Positions 21,401-29,332 are shown, counted from the first letter of the stretch. The stretch is DNA of 64,000 nucleotides from Diphasiastrum complanatum (GCA_029204225.1 CM055094.1:63378442-63442441); one strand, 5' to 3'. Program-made: numbers and translations. Notes: generated by a model from the letters alone, not told the origin.

Positions 21401-24096
21401 TTTAGCAGCAATTTATTCCCTTCTGGTGATGTGCAGCTTGGATATACTAAAAAACAAGAGGAAAAGCGTTTCAGAGATATTATTAATTTGGAGGTGCGAT
21501 TTTTGTGATTTGACATTCTTCAGTTTAAGTAAAGTATCAGCTTTTGCTGTTCAAGTTTCTCGTTCTTATTGTTTCATCAGGATTTTGTGTATTTAGCATC
21601 ATAGAGATGGGTTCTCTTTGTGTTTGTTTCAGGAATGTCTTATTGAGGATGCTCCAGACAAGGAAAACATTGCAGATAATGGGACAACTAAATCTTCTGC
21701 TGCAAAAGATCTCCCAAATGGAACTGATGCTGCTGCTTCTGCAGGCCTCGTCTTCAAAATCAGCAATAAAGTGCCATATAAGACTGTAATGAAAGGTGAA
21801 GCCGTTGGGAGACACAATTTTACTGTTTTTGCGTTTGAGTTATTTGTGGCTAAATCTCATTTGATATTGCGTTTTATACTGCAGCACATCATGCAGTCTT
21901 TTTGAGGGCAGCAAATATGGCCGAGAAGATGGAATGGATGACAAGGCTCAGAAACTGTACTCAAACAGGAAAAGGAACTTCTAACAAAGGTCCTGTACCA
22001 TCCCAGGCCTCTGAGCCTGTTGTGCCATTGCGGACAAGTGTCTCAGACAGTGCGTTGGTAGGTTACGCTGATCGCATTATCTTGTCAGACTGACATTCAA
22101 TATTTTAAAAAGCTGAAATGTTTAGTTCAACCTGATTTTTAAGCATGTTGTTTTTGGATGTCACGTTCTAATTATAGTCCCAGTCCCTTTCGTCAATTTT
22201 TTAATTTCGTACTGTTTGCTAACTGCGTGGTAGAGTTACAATAAGACATTAGACGTCTGTTATTTAACCAATTTTGTACATCAACTCTGCCAGCATTTTA
22301 AAATTTATTCATCTTACTAATGTAGTCAGATGCTGTGAAGTGCCAAAGAATCAAGAGTACTATGACAATCTCAATCCATTGTCTAATTTTCTTCCCATTC
22401 AAATTGTTTCTACTTCTGTTTCCTGGTAGATACAATGACCTGTGCCAAGTTGATTACACTGTTTAATAAGTGCTATACAGGTTACAAAGACGCAATAGCT
22501 CAACTTCAGCCCTTATAATTGGTTGTAATAAATCCTCATTAGTAGCTTGAAATTTTGAGTATCATCAATATAGAATCCAGTTTCAATTTTGACATTCATT
22601 CTAAATACTTCGTTGCTGATAAAATTTTTGGGTGTAGTAAGTTAGAGTTGTATATAGCCTCATAGATACTTGTCCGAATAATTAGAGCTCTTTAAAATAA
22701 GACTCAATCATCTTGTGCTAGAATATAAGATTTTCTGTTGAGTTACCTTTTTTACAAGTCCCTTTTTTTAATTATCTTTGTTACAACTTTATTACTGATG
22801 TTCTTATTTGGTTAAATATAGTCCTTCATATCTTCAAGTGTAATATTTTCAGGATACGGTGGTTCTACGGAGGCCAATAGATCCAGAGGAGGATATGAAG
22901 ATGATGGCCCAGGAAGTTCGTGACTATGTTGAAGCTGTTCTCAACAGCCTGTCAGCTAATATTCCTAAGGTATTGCCAATACTTGTCCTTTGAAGAATTG
23001 TATTTGAGCTGGGATTTGAATCAAGAATTGTGATAGATGTCCTGTACGATACTGTGTTTGAAAGCAGGCCTCAGTTTTTTGCCAAGTTGAAAGGGCAAAA
23101 GACTCTATGCTAGGCACACTATACAAGTCATTAAGGTACAATACAAATCCTCAACAAGATCTATCTAGAGCTGTTTCTGATGAGCAGAATAGATTTTCTC
23201 TAAGGTATTACGTAGTCAACACATGTTTGTGTCAACAACTTCCAGTTTCATTGCCGTCTTGGTATACTTTGATAAGAGAGGTATGATCAGTTGCTTTTGC
23301 TAAGGTATTACTTCTTCAACAGTGTACTTTCGACTACAAGGGTTAAAGAACTCTTGCAGGAGGATCAAGAAGTCAAACGCCATCGTGAGCGGTGTCAACG
23401 ACAAGCTTCATTAATTTCAAAACTTACTCGTCAGCTTAGTATCCATGAGGCTCAGGCCTCTATCGGCAATGGATCCATTGAGGGTACAAAACTTTTACTC
23501 TTATAGCGACAAATTATTGTGGTTTTTTGCTTCACTTTTCATAGGCGAGAATATATGATTACGTGGACGATATTAATTTGCGAGTCTGGTTCAGGGTGAG
23601 ATTAGGCATTTGAGCTTAGAGTTGGAATACTTCAGACACATGATTGATCAAATAAATTCTATTGAGAAAAGTTTATTTTTGTTCACAAAACTTAGGTTTT
23701 GGAATATTGCTGGTATGATTGGCGCTTGTTATCTTTGCTTGCCATCTGGGGGACAAAACATCAGTGACCATTGTTTCCTTGTTCTCTATTGGCTTGTACT
23801 AATCCGTTGATAGGCTGAATAGGTCATTTAAACAACACTTTCTTGTACCTGCAGGAACGAGTTCATCTGGAAGTTTTGAGTATGAGGATTGGCGTGCTGC
23901 CTTTGAGGATGCAGGAAGGAGTAGAAGCTCTTCCGATTTTCATAGACAGGCTGAATCTCCTAGGACATCCTCAAATGGTCGTCTGAGCAGTCGTCGTCAC
24001 AGCGATTCTGAAGAAAATGGCGATGCCAGTCGGCGCACTCCAAACAGACGACCCCCGCCGCCACCTTCTAGTGGTGCTCCTGTGTACAGATATTAG
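346..24096 (+). CDS. DRP2: Dynamin-related protein 2 (DRP2-type, PH-domain dynamin), 5'-partial, 17 exons visible
   Basis: Large GTPase of the plant DRP2A/2B class. In this family it assembles on membranes and drives scission of clathrin-coated vesicles at the plasma membrane, trans-Golgi network and cell plate. Exons, joined in frame across GT/AG introns: 346-455, 1109-1451, 12100-12247, 13987-14088, 15830-15949, 16129-16212, 17694-17821, 18475-18559, 19167-19299, 21222-21298, 21437-21493, 21633-21795, 21885-22057, 22853-22969, 23068-23135, 23323-23483, 23855-24096. They give 769 residues plus TAG. Order in visible residues: end of GTPase domain (1-~75, with GVISKVDQ as the G4 guanine-binding motif), middle/stalk (~80-375), PH domain (418-~555, starts GYLMKKSG, contains KRWFVL), GED (~580-680, [15 protein letters not shown] then [17 protein letters not shown]), basic proline-rich tail ending [15 protein letters not shown]-loop and switch exons lie upstream of the window; family members are about 900 aa. 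No stop or frameshift occurs in the exons, so the gene looks intact despite repeat-filled introns. Confidence 0.93.
456..1108 (+). other. DRP2 intron, 653 bp
   Basis: AT-rich single-copy-looking sequence with no repeat or reading frame that I recognise. Confidence 0.75.
1109..1451 (+). CDS. DRP2: DRP2 exon: G4 motif and start of stalk
   Basis: Encodes [16 protein letters not shown], then [20 protein letters not shown] and [20 protein letters not shown], ending RRLPTLLSG. Acceptor TATCAG, donor GTATCA. This is the longest exon visible and carries the guanine-specificity motif (SKVD in the place of the usual TKLD). Confidence 0.92.
2024..2415 (+). mobile_element. Non-autonomous LTR-element fragment: LTR end, PBS and leader
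   Basis: Starts with the last ~20 bases of an LTR (GGGATGCCTGTGCTACATG), followed by TGGTATCAGAGC at 2044-2055, the initiator-Met-tRNA primer-binding sequence of plant LTR retrotransposons. The leader down to ~2405 reappears in reverse orientation at 10378-10650. It is truncated on the 5' side within the LTR. No gag or pol is visible. Confidence 0.65.
2519..2797 (+). mobile_element. Copia-type LTR, left copy
   Basis: About 280 bp, starting TGTTGAAGAGTAATGCC. It is nearly identical to 8529-8790 (shared blocks include GAGTAATGCCTATTTTA, CATGGGGCATGTTATTAA and CAAGTGGCCCACTTGGCC) with a few substitutions and a small indel. The high similarity of the two LTRs points to one element, but the exact right end is uncertain because both copies run to AACTTTTGGTGT before diverging. 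Confidence 0.75.
2800..5106 (+). pseudogene. Ty3/gypsy pol remnant: RT, RNase H, integrase
   Basis: Begins inside RT ([20 protein letters not shown]) and then [48 protein letters not shown] and YTDDIL (the YxDD active site). RNase H follows ([20 protein letters not shown] ... [11 protein letters not shown]), then integrase ([53 protein letters not shown]) and a C-terminal SH3-like stretch near 4860-5040. Gag, protease and the RT N-terminus are missing. Several stops and frameshifts (near 2868, 3028, 3394, 3780, 4160, 4830) rule out function. The 5' edge abuts the copia LTR that ends near 2797. Confidence 0.9.
5110..5510 (+). mobile_element. Probable 3' UTR and LTR of the gypsy element
   Basis: Follows pol directly. 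A purine run (GGAGAGTGGGGG, ~5211-5222) can serve as polypurine tract. A TATA-like GGCTATAAGTAGGG lies at ~5298-5311, as expected inside an LTR. No second copy is present, so the ends are estimated. It is cut at ~5511 by a reversed copia fragment. Confidence 0.5.
5393..5485 (+). repeat. 31-bp tandem repeat, three copies
   Basis: Units at 5393-5423, 5424-5454 and 5455-5485, each TTAAGTCTTGCTTATGTG... to CATAGC. The first two are identical; the third differs by two bases. It lies at the end of the gypsy LTR. A looser relative (TATGTGATGTTTTCCATAGC) occurs near 8820. Confidence 0.85.
5511..6650 (-). pseudogene. Ty1/copia gag-pol fragment, reversed
   Basis: On the minus strand: gag ([20 protein letters not shown], 6648-6454), zinc-knuckle region ([14 protein letters not shown]), protease ([18 protein letters not shown]; catalytic DSG is changed to DSR), pre-integrase zinc motif ([18 protein letters not shown] ... 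[15 protein letters not shown]) and the start of the integrase core ([10 protein letters not shown], then [16 protein letters not shown] at ~5570-5520). Truncated within integrase, where the gypsy LTR begins. Its own 5' LTR is at 7180-7625. One frameshift separates gag from the rest near 6450. Confidence 0.88.
6805..7020 (+). repeat. ~30-bp minisatellite, seven units
   Basis: Units start GCCCTCAGAA and carry variations of GAACCTGCACCAGCTGCTGCC. Unit lengths are 30-32 bp. It lies between the LTR/PBS and the gag start of the reversed copia element, i.e. in that element's leader. The + strand stays open across it (6655-7071), but the Ser/Pro-rich product is probably fortuitous. Confidence 0.8.
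7167..7625 (-). mobile_element. Copia 5' LTR (7180-7625) with PBS
   Basis: On the minus strand the 446-bp LTR starts TGTTAGAATTAATGG and ends CTGATTCTAACA, and is followed by TGGTATCAAGGCC (7179-7167), a Met-tRNA primer-binding site. The ends form the usual TGTTAG/CTAACA inverted repeat. The partner LTR is missing because the element is truncated at 5511, so no target duplication can be tested. Confidence 0.85.
8158..8528 (+). pseudogene. Copia RNase H and pol C-terminus
   Basis: [40 protein letters not shown] and TKHIE are the copia RNase H motifs. After a frameshift near 8360 come [20 protein letters not shown] and [14 protein letters not shown], the conserved pol tail. It is followed by a purine tract (AAGGGGGGG) and the right LTR. 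The 7626-8157 stretch shows no further recognisable pol sequence. Confidence 0.88.
8529..8790 (+). mobile_element. Copia-type LTR, right copy
   Basis: Starts TGCTGAGGAGTAATGCC directly after a polypurine tract, as a 3' LTR should. Partner of 2519-2797. It lacks a short segment of the left copy (GGCTAAGCACTAATTAAG). The right end is uncertain by a few bases. Confidence 0.78.
9194..11150 (-). mobile_element. Non-autonomous LTR element (LARD-like) with two direct LTR copies
   Basis: The right LTR (10929-~11150) is next to a minus-strand PBS (GCTCTGATACCA, 10915-10926). The left LTR copy lies at 9194-9299 plus 9682-9781, split by a ~380-bp insertion that carries its own imperfect repeats (AACCTGGCGCCATGCCAGA at ~9340 and ~9530; CCAACTCGAAG). 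Shared blocks include CCCAAAGGGAGC, CCGAACCCACTCAAC and CCCCCTATAGTTATGG. The interior (9782-10914) has no gag or pol. It contains the inverted copy of 2055-2405 at 10378-10650 and a direct copy of 2053-2126 at 10664-10735. LTR outer ends are approximate. Confidence 0.6.
12100..12247 (+). CDS. DRP2: DRP2 exon: middle domain
   Basis: Encodes [20 protein letters not shown] ... [20 protein letters not shown]. Its first base completes the glycine codon begun at 1450-1451, so the reading frame is kept across the 10.6-kb intron. Confidence 0.92.
12248..13986 (+). other. DRP2 intron, 1.7 kb
   Basis: AT-rich with scattered short open frames on both strands. No element ends or protein similarity were recognised. 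Confidence 0.7.
13987..14088 (+). CDS. DRP2: DRP2 exon: middle domain
   Basis: 34 codons, [34 protein letters not shown]. Aligns with the family segment before the LEADGY motif. TTGCAG acceptor, GTAAAA donor. Confidence 0.88.
14089..15829 (+). other. DRP2 intron hosting the hAT-like copy
   Basis: Outside 14242-14997 I see only AT-rich intron sequence (14998-15829), including T-runs near 15107 and 15174. Confidence 0.7.
14242..14997 (+). mobile_element. hAT-like non-autonomous element, copy 1 (complete, 740 bp)
   Basis: The element is 14250-14989, flanked by an 8-bp direct duplication GTCTCAAC (14242-14249 and 14990-14997). The termini read CAGAG... on the left and CATAG... on the right (reverse complement). 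Next to each end lies an array of palindromes built on GGTACC and GGATCC (14262-14330 and 14903-14976), then an A/T-rich tract, then an inverted repeat of 51 bp (14371-14430 against 14783-14833), identical except for a 9-bp insertion CTCTTGACG in the left arm. The core holds a 9-bp-stem G/C hairpin at 14640-14660. There is no transposase. TSD length and CA(K)AG ends suit the hAT superfamily. It sits in the DRP2 intron between 14089 and 15829. Confidence 0.8.
15830..15949 (+). CDS. DRP2: DRP2 exon: middle domain, LEADGY motif
   Basis: 40 codons, [20 protein letters not shown] then [20 protein letters not shown]. Very close to the plant DRP2 consensus. TTTCAG acceptor and GTTTAT donor. Confidence 0.93.
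16129..16212 (+). CDS. DRP2: DRP2 exon: stalk
   Basis: 28 codons, [28 protein letters not shown]. The conserved GLGRYPP(F/L)KRE motif of DRP2 is present. The preceding intron is only 179 bp. Confidence 0.93.
16213..17693 (+). other. DRP2 intron, 1.5 kb
   Basis: No repeat, element or coding segment recognised. It ends GACTGGCAG before the next exon. Confidence 0.7.
17694..17821 (+). CDS. DRP2: DRP2 exon: stalk, [12 protein letters not shown] motif
   Basis: Encodes [20 protein letters not shown] then [19 protein letters not shown]. It contains the DRP2 hallmark before the PH linker. The arginine codon is split with the next exon (AG|G). Confidence 0.94.
17822..18474 (+). other. DRP2 intron, 653 bp
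   Basis: Contains a short near-repeat (GACATATATACGTTGTGC / GACATATATACTTTGTGC, ~18048 and ~18108). Nothing else seen. Confidence 0.6.
18475..18559 (+). CDS. DRP2: DRP2 exon: charged linker
   Basis: Encodes [28 protein letters not shown], the basic linker that joins stalk and PH domain. Donor GTGGGT at 18560. Confidence 0.88.
18560..19166 (+). other. DRP2 intron, 607 bp
   Basis: No recognisable features. Confidence 0.6.
19167..19299 (+). CDS. DRP2: DRP2 exon: low-complexity linker
   Basis: Encodes [20 protein letters not shown] followed by a Ser/Thr/Lys-rich stretch to GEDLLAG. The acceptor was chosen at TATCAGCAG|GCT because it restores the family's NR-ATS junction; using the upstream CAG would add one glutamine. 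Confidence 0.8.
19300..21221 (+). other. DRP2 intron, 1.9 kb
   Basis: The middle (about 20200-20480) has leftover-looking sequence with partial open frames, but I could not assign it to an element. A short open frame at 20921-21118 has no similarity I recognise. Confidence 0.6.
21222..21298 (+). CDS. DRP2: DRP2 exon: PH domain start
   Basis: Encodes [26 protein letters not shown], the first two PH strands with the phosphoinositide-binding basic cluster (KKSGK, KR). Confidence 0.94.
21437..21493 (+). CDS. DRP2: DRP2 micro-exon: PH domain
   Basis: 19 codons, [19 protein letters not shown], in phase 0 on both sides. Only 138 bp of intron precede it. Confidence 0.9.
21633..21795 (+). CDS. DRP2: DRP2 exon: PH domain variable loop
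   Basis: Encodes [13 protein letters not shown], an acidic Ser/Ala-rich loop, then [18 protein letters not shown]. The GLVFKI and KVPYKTV motifs are diagnostic of plant DRP2 PH domains. Confidence 0.94.
21885..22057 (+). CDS. DRP2: DRP2 exon: PH C-terminal helix and linker
   Basis: Encodes [27 protein letters not shown] (the PH C-terminal helix with its Trp), then a Ser/Pro-rich linker ending SVSDSAL. Confidence 0.9.
22058..22852 (+). other. DRP2 intron, 795 bp
   Basis: AT-rich, no recognisable feature. It ends in a pyrimidine-poor acceptor (ATTTTCAG). Confidence 0.65.
22853..22969 (+). CDS. DRP2: DRP2 exon: GED start
   Basis: 39 codons, [39 protein letters not shown]. Matches the RPxDPEEE...[14 protein letters not shown] segment that opens the GTPase effector domain. 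Confidence 0.93.
23068..23135 (+). CDS. DRP2: DRP2 exon: GED
   Basis: Encodes [22 protein letters not shown] and the first two bases of a serine codon. The donor GTACAA at 23136 was chosen because it yields the same GED length as other plant DRP2s; the ORF stays open for another ~75 bases, so a longer splice form cannot be excluded. Confidence 0.82.
23323..23483 (+). CDS. DRP2: DRP2 exon: GED C-terminal helix
   Basis: Encodes [20 protein letters not shown] then [20 protein letters not shown], closing the GED. Acceptor TTCAACAG|TG. Confidence 0.88.
23484..23854 (+). other. DRP2 last intron, 371 bp
   Basis: Donor GTACAA, acceptor CCTGCAG. Contains GTGAGATTAGGCATTTGAGC near 23596, which reads weakly like GED sequence ([13 protein letters not shown]) but is not needed to restore the family alignment. 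Confidence 0.55.
23855..24096 (+). CDS. DRP2: DRP2 last exon: basic proline-rich tail and stop
   Basis: Encodes [20 protein letters not shown], then an Arg/Ser-rich stretch, [18 protein letters not shown] and VYRY followed by TAG. The Pro-rich tail is the usual SH3-partner region of DRP2. Confidence 0.94.
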
Positions 24097-27078
24097 ATAT
24101 TCTCATGTCTCAGCTGATTTTCACCTGATATGTGGCACACCTGATTCATCAGAAGTATATTTAAAAGCTTATCAGAAATTGTAGGAAGCTCCTTCTTGGA
24201 TTGAAAAGGCTCACAGGAATTTTGCACCATTGGATTCAGTCTTGGCTAAATGGATGATTTGTTGGTTGATCTGGAGCGAGTTTGGACGAATGAGTCACCT
24301 TGAGCCGCCTTTTGTCAGCATAATAGATGGCTATCTTTAAGGAGGGATTCTGTGCAAGTATTACAGCCGGATCATGGCTCATATCATACAAATTTATCTT
24401 GGAGTAAAATCCTTTCAAAGGTGGTTTGAAAGTAGAGAGGTGGGTGATGGATTTTGTCTTGCACGCCTTTGATCGTGAGCAGGCCTTTTATTATACTGGC
24501 CCTTCTTTGTAAGGCGTTCCCCGTAGGTGACTACTCTTCTGATTTTAATTTCAATGAACAGAATTAATATACGGTGTAGGATTTGGACTGAGGATAGAGT
24601 CAAGTGGCTTCGAATACGCTTTGTTGATTGGGTCTTCAAATATGAGCTGCCTCTGGGACCACAGATAGCATATGCTAACATTGTTTTGGAGCTCATCCTT
24701 TTACTCGCAACGTTCCAAATTCCAAGTGGTCCACTAGGCACGTAGTTGATACTGAATTTGATGGAAGTTCAATATTGTATTGGACGACTGCATATATTGT
24801 GGTCTCTAACTTCTCCTATAGTGGATGAAGTATTTTCATTGTTTTGGCATTGTATAAAGTAGTAAACAGTTCACCAAGATTGTTGATGCATGACTTCAGG
24901 TGTGATTATTGATGTTTATTCTGTAAATGTTTTCTTCCATCTATTTTAGAGGTTTCGGCCAATTGTGAAGTTTCTGTTAATTTGCAATAACAACTTTCCC
25001 CTTCCTCTTGAGACATGAAATTAGATTTTAGCCATGACATTTTTAAGATGGTCACGATGATTATTTTTGTCCTTGTAATATCATTTCTGCTTAATTCATA
25101 AGAACGCAGATCAAGGAGAGATTTGATTTTGCTCATTGGTGAACGAACTGACAGTTTGAATTTCCATGGGCTCTTTTAGGCAGACATTATTGCCAGGATA
25201 TGTATCACCATAATGTTCACAACTGGAGTGAAATAAATGGTGGTTTGCTTGGGTTGCTGTTAAATTGTGTAAAACAAACATGAAGATCACTGTCTTTACT
25301 GTTTCACTGTGCTGCAATCATGATGGATTGAGGATGACCTTTGGTTCTGTTCAACGGACTAAGCACTGTCAATCAGGCAGGCAACTTGCACGTGCAGACA
25401 GCCTGAAAGAAAAATAGTTGGCCTTTGCAGTCGTTTGTGTGCTTCAGATCAGATATGCAATATATTGAACACAGCAGTCAATTGTATCAAAGAGATGCTA
25501 AGTTGGAATCAGCATACGTACAGAATCAGAGTATTACCAAAACCCTTGATAATGCTAGTGCCATCTTGATCAAAAAAATTGGTGTATCTTATTGAGTTTT
25601 ACTGCACCATTTCTGACGTACAATTTCGAGGTGAAAGCTACAATCTTGTAGATTACACAAATGTATAGCAAAAAACTGGAATCTTAAAATTTTAAGATTG
25701 ATGATTTGCTATTGAGATAAATACTCCAGTCACAATGTCTTCAATGAGTAGTCTGCGTAGACATGCTTTTTCCTCCAAACTCTTTTATTCAAACAATTTA
25801 CAAATCTTGTAGTGGTTGTCCAGAAGGCAGACTATTTGCAACTTATGCCAAATTTTGTGGCAACATGCCAAAGACTAGTCTGTGATGAAATACTCATCCT
25901 AATAAAACACAACGTGGTCACTAAGCTTGAACTATTGGATTGCTTTGAGGTTTAAAAGTCTCATATCAGAAGCCATTAGAAGAGATTTTGTGCTCTTCCC
26001 CTGAACAGCCTCTGAAGACGAAGCCAAGATACTCGCCTCTGGTCCATATGATTTCTGTGGAGTTCCAACAACAGTACTGAGTTACTCTAGAGAAATCTCT
26101 GCAGAGGATAGAGGTCCAATTATGGGTACATCTTCTCCTTTTTCCATCCATATTGAAATATATGCTATTTGATGTGCTTTTGCAATTAGAAAGAGTCTTT
26201 TGCGTTCAGCGTTTCACGCATCATCAATACTTACTACATATCCAACCCTGTTAAATTTTAAAGCAAAATATCAATCTTTCAGTACTCCTTGAACAGAATC
26301 GGGCATATGGCCATATGGGCAGGAAACACGTGGTTCTTGCTTTGAGGGTCAGACATCAAGTATCGGGCTATAGCAACATGCTTTTGGGGATGATATAGAG
26401 CCTATATCCAAAGGCAAAGCAATCGCAAACTAAAGAGGACCTTCACCTTATTCTCAACAGCAGTCCTCTCACCTCTGCCCAAGGATCTTGGTTCATAGAG
26501 ACCCCCTCCAGATTCAGACCACCCCTCAGGGAGTTAGAGGAGCTTCGTACTCCTACAGTCTACTGCTCTTTCACTCCTCCACTAGCAATGGATGTTACGA
26601 GAGCAAATGCACCAACGTCCAAGTCAGAAGAAAGTGCTTTTACCTTTAAAAAAATCATGTAGGTTTTATTCACCAATCCATCACTGAAAAAGTTGCTTGG
26701 TGACACGCCCACTAATAAGGGATTAATCACTGAAGTGACACATACACATCATTCATGAGGAGCAGAGCTGCATAGCTCACCCTACAACCTGCTCCAGGGA
26801 AGAACCAAATTAATACCCTCAGAGAATCCGCCAAGCTGGCTCACTGCTCAGTGTCCTGGCCTTTTAGTTGACAAGAATCATTCCCCTAGCACTGATACGA
26901 TCTAGCAGATCAATAATATATCAAAAGCAACTGTCAATTGCACTGCAGATTGCCCAATGATAATCTCCGGGACAGTAGATCTGGATGCCTATAAAAGAGT
27001 GTGCTTTTGATGCTTGCAACAACAATACCATAATCGAATATGCTGCGTCACTATAACTTTCGATCAGATGCTTCAATA
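24097..27078. other. DRP2 3' UTR and intergenic sequence
   Basis: No host gene or mobile element recognised. Short open frames on both strands have neither similarity nor a plausible splice context. The 3' UTR end cannot be placed. Confidence 0.55.
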
Positions 27079-27188
27079 GAATCCTTGCCTCAAGGAAGTA
27101 GCCAATGAGAGTGAATGAGGCTCACCTCTAAAATCTATAAGAGGGAATCATTTCCTTTGTATTGTATCATCTTCCATTCTCATCCTAA

Positions 27189-27252
<64 letters not shown>

Positions 27253-27310
27253 CGTTGGGATAGAATAGCTTTGGATAGGCGCTCGAGCCCCCAAGTCCTT
27301 TCTCAACCTA

Positions 27311-27346
<36 letters not shown>

Positions 27347-27506
27347 GTTGGGATAGAATAGCTTTGGGTAGGCGCTCGAGCCCCCAAGGCCTTGCTCAAC
27401 CTAGGCATTACCTCTCTCTCTTCTCTCCTCTCTCTAAGTAGCGACCGAATAGTTTGGGAAAGGGCTCGGGCTTCCCAAACCCAAATCTCTCGCTACTTGG
27501 AACTTT

Positions 27507-27544
<38 letters not shown>

Positions 27545-27615
27545 GCAGGTGAAGGCGAGGTTGCCGGGGAGTATAGAGGTTCGTCGTTGGGAGCGGCAAC
27601 CTCGTCTTCACCTGC

Positions 27616-27687
<72 letters not shown>

Positions 27688-27841
27688 AAAGTTCCAAGTA
27701 GCGAGAGGTTTGGGAGGCCCGAGCCCTTCCCCAAACTATTCGGTCGCTACTTAGAGAGAGGAGAGAAGAGAGAGAGGTAATGCCTAGGTTGAGCAAGGAC
27801 TTGGGGGCTCGAGCGCCTACCCAAAGCTATTCTATCCCAAC

Positions 27842-27916
<75 letters not shown>

Positions 27917-28022
27917 GAGTTTTATTAGGATGAGAATGGAAGAGAGGAAATGGCTCCCTCTTATAGATTTTAGAGGTGGGCCTCCTTCACTCTCATTGGC
28001 CACTTCATTGGGACAAGGATTC
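27079..28022. repeat. Large near-perfect hairpin (foldback) with mirrored CT/GA arrays
   Basis: The left arm 27079-27567 and right arm 27593-28022 are reverse complements, separated by a ~26-bp loop. The outer ends match (GAATCCTTG...GCCAATGAGAG against CTCTCATTGGC...CAAGGATTC). Within the arms lie CT runs at 27193-27250, 27313-27344 and 27508-27540, mirrored by GA runs at 27620-27686 and 27844-27908. The left arm has two copies of a unit (GTTGGGATAGAATAGC ... CTCAACCTAGGC); the right arm has one. A transcript would fold into a ~400-bp stem. Confidence 0.9.
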
Positions 28023-28559
28023 TAATCCAAGCCCTTCAAATAAACGCAACTTAAATTTATTGGTTTTAAGAAACCACAAGGGCACTCACATGATTCATGT
28101 GATTTCTACTTTGTGCAACTTAGATTCCTATTTTTCAACTTGACTTTGTGAACTTGGGTCTCAAACTTATTTATTTACAACTAGGGCCCAAGTCACTACA
28201 ACACACTTAAACTATTTAACTAGTGTACTCATTGGGTTGGGCTTATACACGCAGGACGCCAGTGCCCTCACACATATTACCCTACTTACAATGTATTGTG
28301 GCGGGGCCCACTAGGTAAGGTTGGCCAATAGTATTTCAAGTGGTGGGACCCACTTGTTCATTATTGTGCAGGAAATACCCACAACAGGGTCCACGGCCCA
28401 AAGTAGTGCCGGTCCCTCGGCACTAGGCTGCAACTGTTGTGAAGGGGCGCTGTTGTCGGTTCTTTTATTGTTGGGACATGGGTGCTTCATGAAAAGCGTG
28501 GTAGAATTCGCTTACGTAAAACCTGAGGCTTTATTGGTGGATGATCAACAAGAACCGGG

Positions 28560-28745
28560 ACTTGCCAGATTTTCAATAATACCATAAGGGTCTGGTGGCC
28601 ATTCCAGATAACCTTGTTCATCAACAATTGGGTAGTTGAGGCATTCCATCGGAGGATCCCAAGATAAATCTTGCTGATATAATGGATTCTCATAGATTGG
28701 CGCAACTCGGAGTCCCAATAGCTTAGCTTTGATGAAACTTTATTA
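28560..28745 (-). pseudogene. Unrecognised coding-like fragment
   Basis: On the minus strand a frame reads KLLGLRVAPIYENPLYQQDL, SWDPPMECLNYPIVDEQGYL and EWPPDPYGIIENLASPGSC then stop. The composition (W, P, Y rich, no repeats) looks protein-coding, but I do not recognise the family. It lies 3' of a degraded copia integrase on the same strand. Confidence 0.35.
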
Positions 28746-28776
28746 ATTGAAACAAAAAAAGATACATTTGCCTTTT

Positions 28777-29073
28777 TCAATATCCAACTTTCTCTTTTGC
28801 TCTTTTGTTATGTGCATAAATTGTAGAACCGAATACCCTTAAACGATTCATGTGAGGTTTAATAGTGATTCCATGTTGGTGTACATCTGTTAGAAATTCT
28901 TTTGTTATCCTATTTGATATGCATGGATTGTTTGTAGTAATCTTCTTGCCACTTTGGTTTTCCACCATTGCTTTAATTAATTTCAACATCTCAAAATCTC
29001 GTTTGACGTTGACAAAGAATATGTTTGCATTGAAACCACAAATATCACTATGCACTAATCCAACAAGTTCCAT
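28777..29073 (-). pseudogene. Ty1/copia integrase remnant, internally deleted
   Basis: Minus-strand reading: LVHSDICG (integrase start), FEMLKLIKAMVENQSGKKI, ITKEFLTDVHQHGI, then HMNRLRVFGSTIYAHNKRAK. These are copia integrase segments with the intervening DDE-core parts missing. Not functional. Confidence 0.75.
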
Positions 29074-29184
29074 GGCTCTATTTTTCCCGTCTTTTAAAAA
29101 ATATTGCTAGTTATGTTTTTCTAGAATGCATGGCATTTACTAGTTGGCTGTATGAAGGCAAATCGATTATCATATTAGACCTCT

Positions 29185-29298
29185 CATTATCAACGAACAA
29201 CCAACAGGGTTGGCTTAGTTGGTTAGCTTGACATCCAAAGTTTTTTTGGTCTCAGGTTCGAGCCTCCGCTTGGAAACCAAGAAGCATTATCAACGAAC
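29185..29298 (+). mobile_element. 86-bp tRNA-derived retroposon (SINE head) with 14-bp TSD
   Basis: The insert 29199-29284 is flanked by perfect direct repeats CATTATCAACGAAC (29185-29198 and 29285-29298). Inside are a Pol III A box (TGGCTTAGTTGGTTAG, 29211-29226) and a B box (GGTTCGAGCCT, 29255-29265) with tRNA-like spacing. The insert ends GGAAACCAAGAAG and lacks a long body. It could be a truncated SINE or a retroposed tRNA fragment. Confidence 0.8.
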
Positions 29299-29332
29299 TT
29301 TCATAGTTTAGATGACCAACCCCCTAGTTCTA

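Noticed and set aside
23136-23210. Extension of the GED exon ([17 protein letters not shown]...)
   Set aside because: The frame stays open, but splicing at 23136 to 23323 gives exactly the family length; the extension would add about 25 residues not seen in relatives. Kept only as a possible splice form.
27115-27796. Ser/Leu-rich open frames (SLSLSL)
   Set aside because: They are translations of CT/GA microsatellites in the large hairpin.
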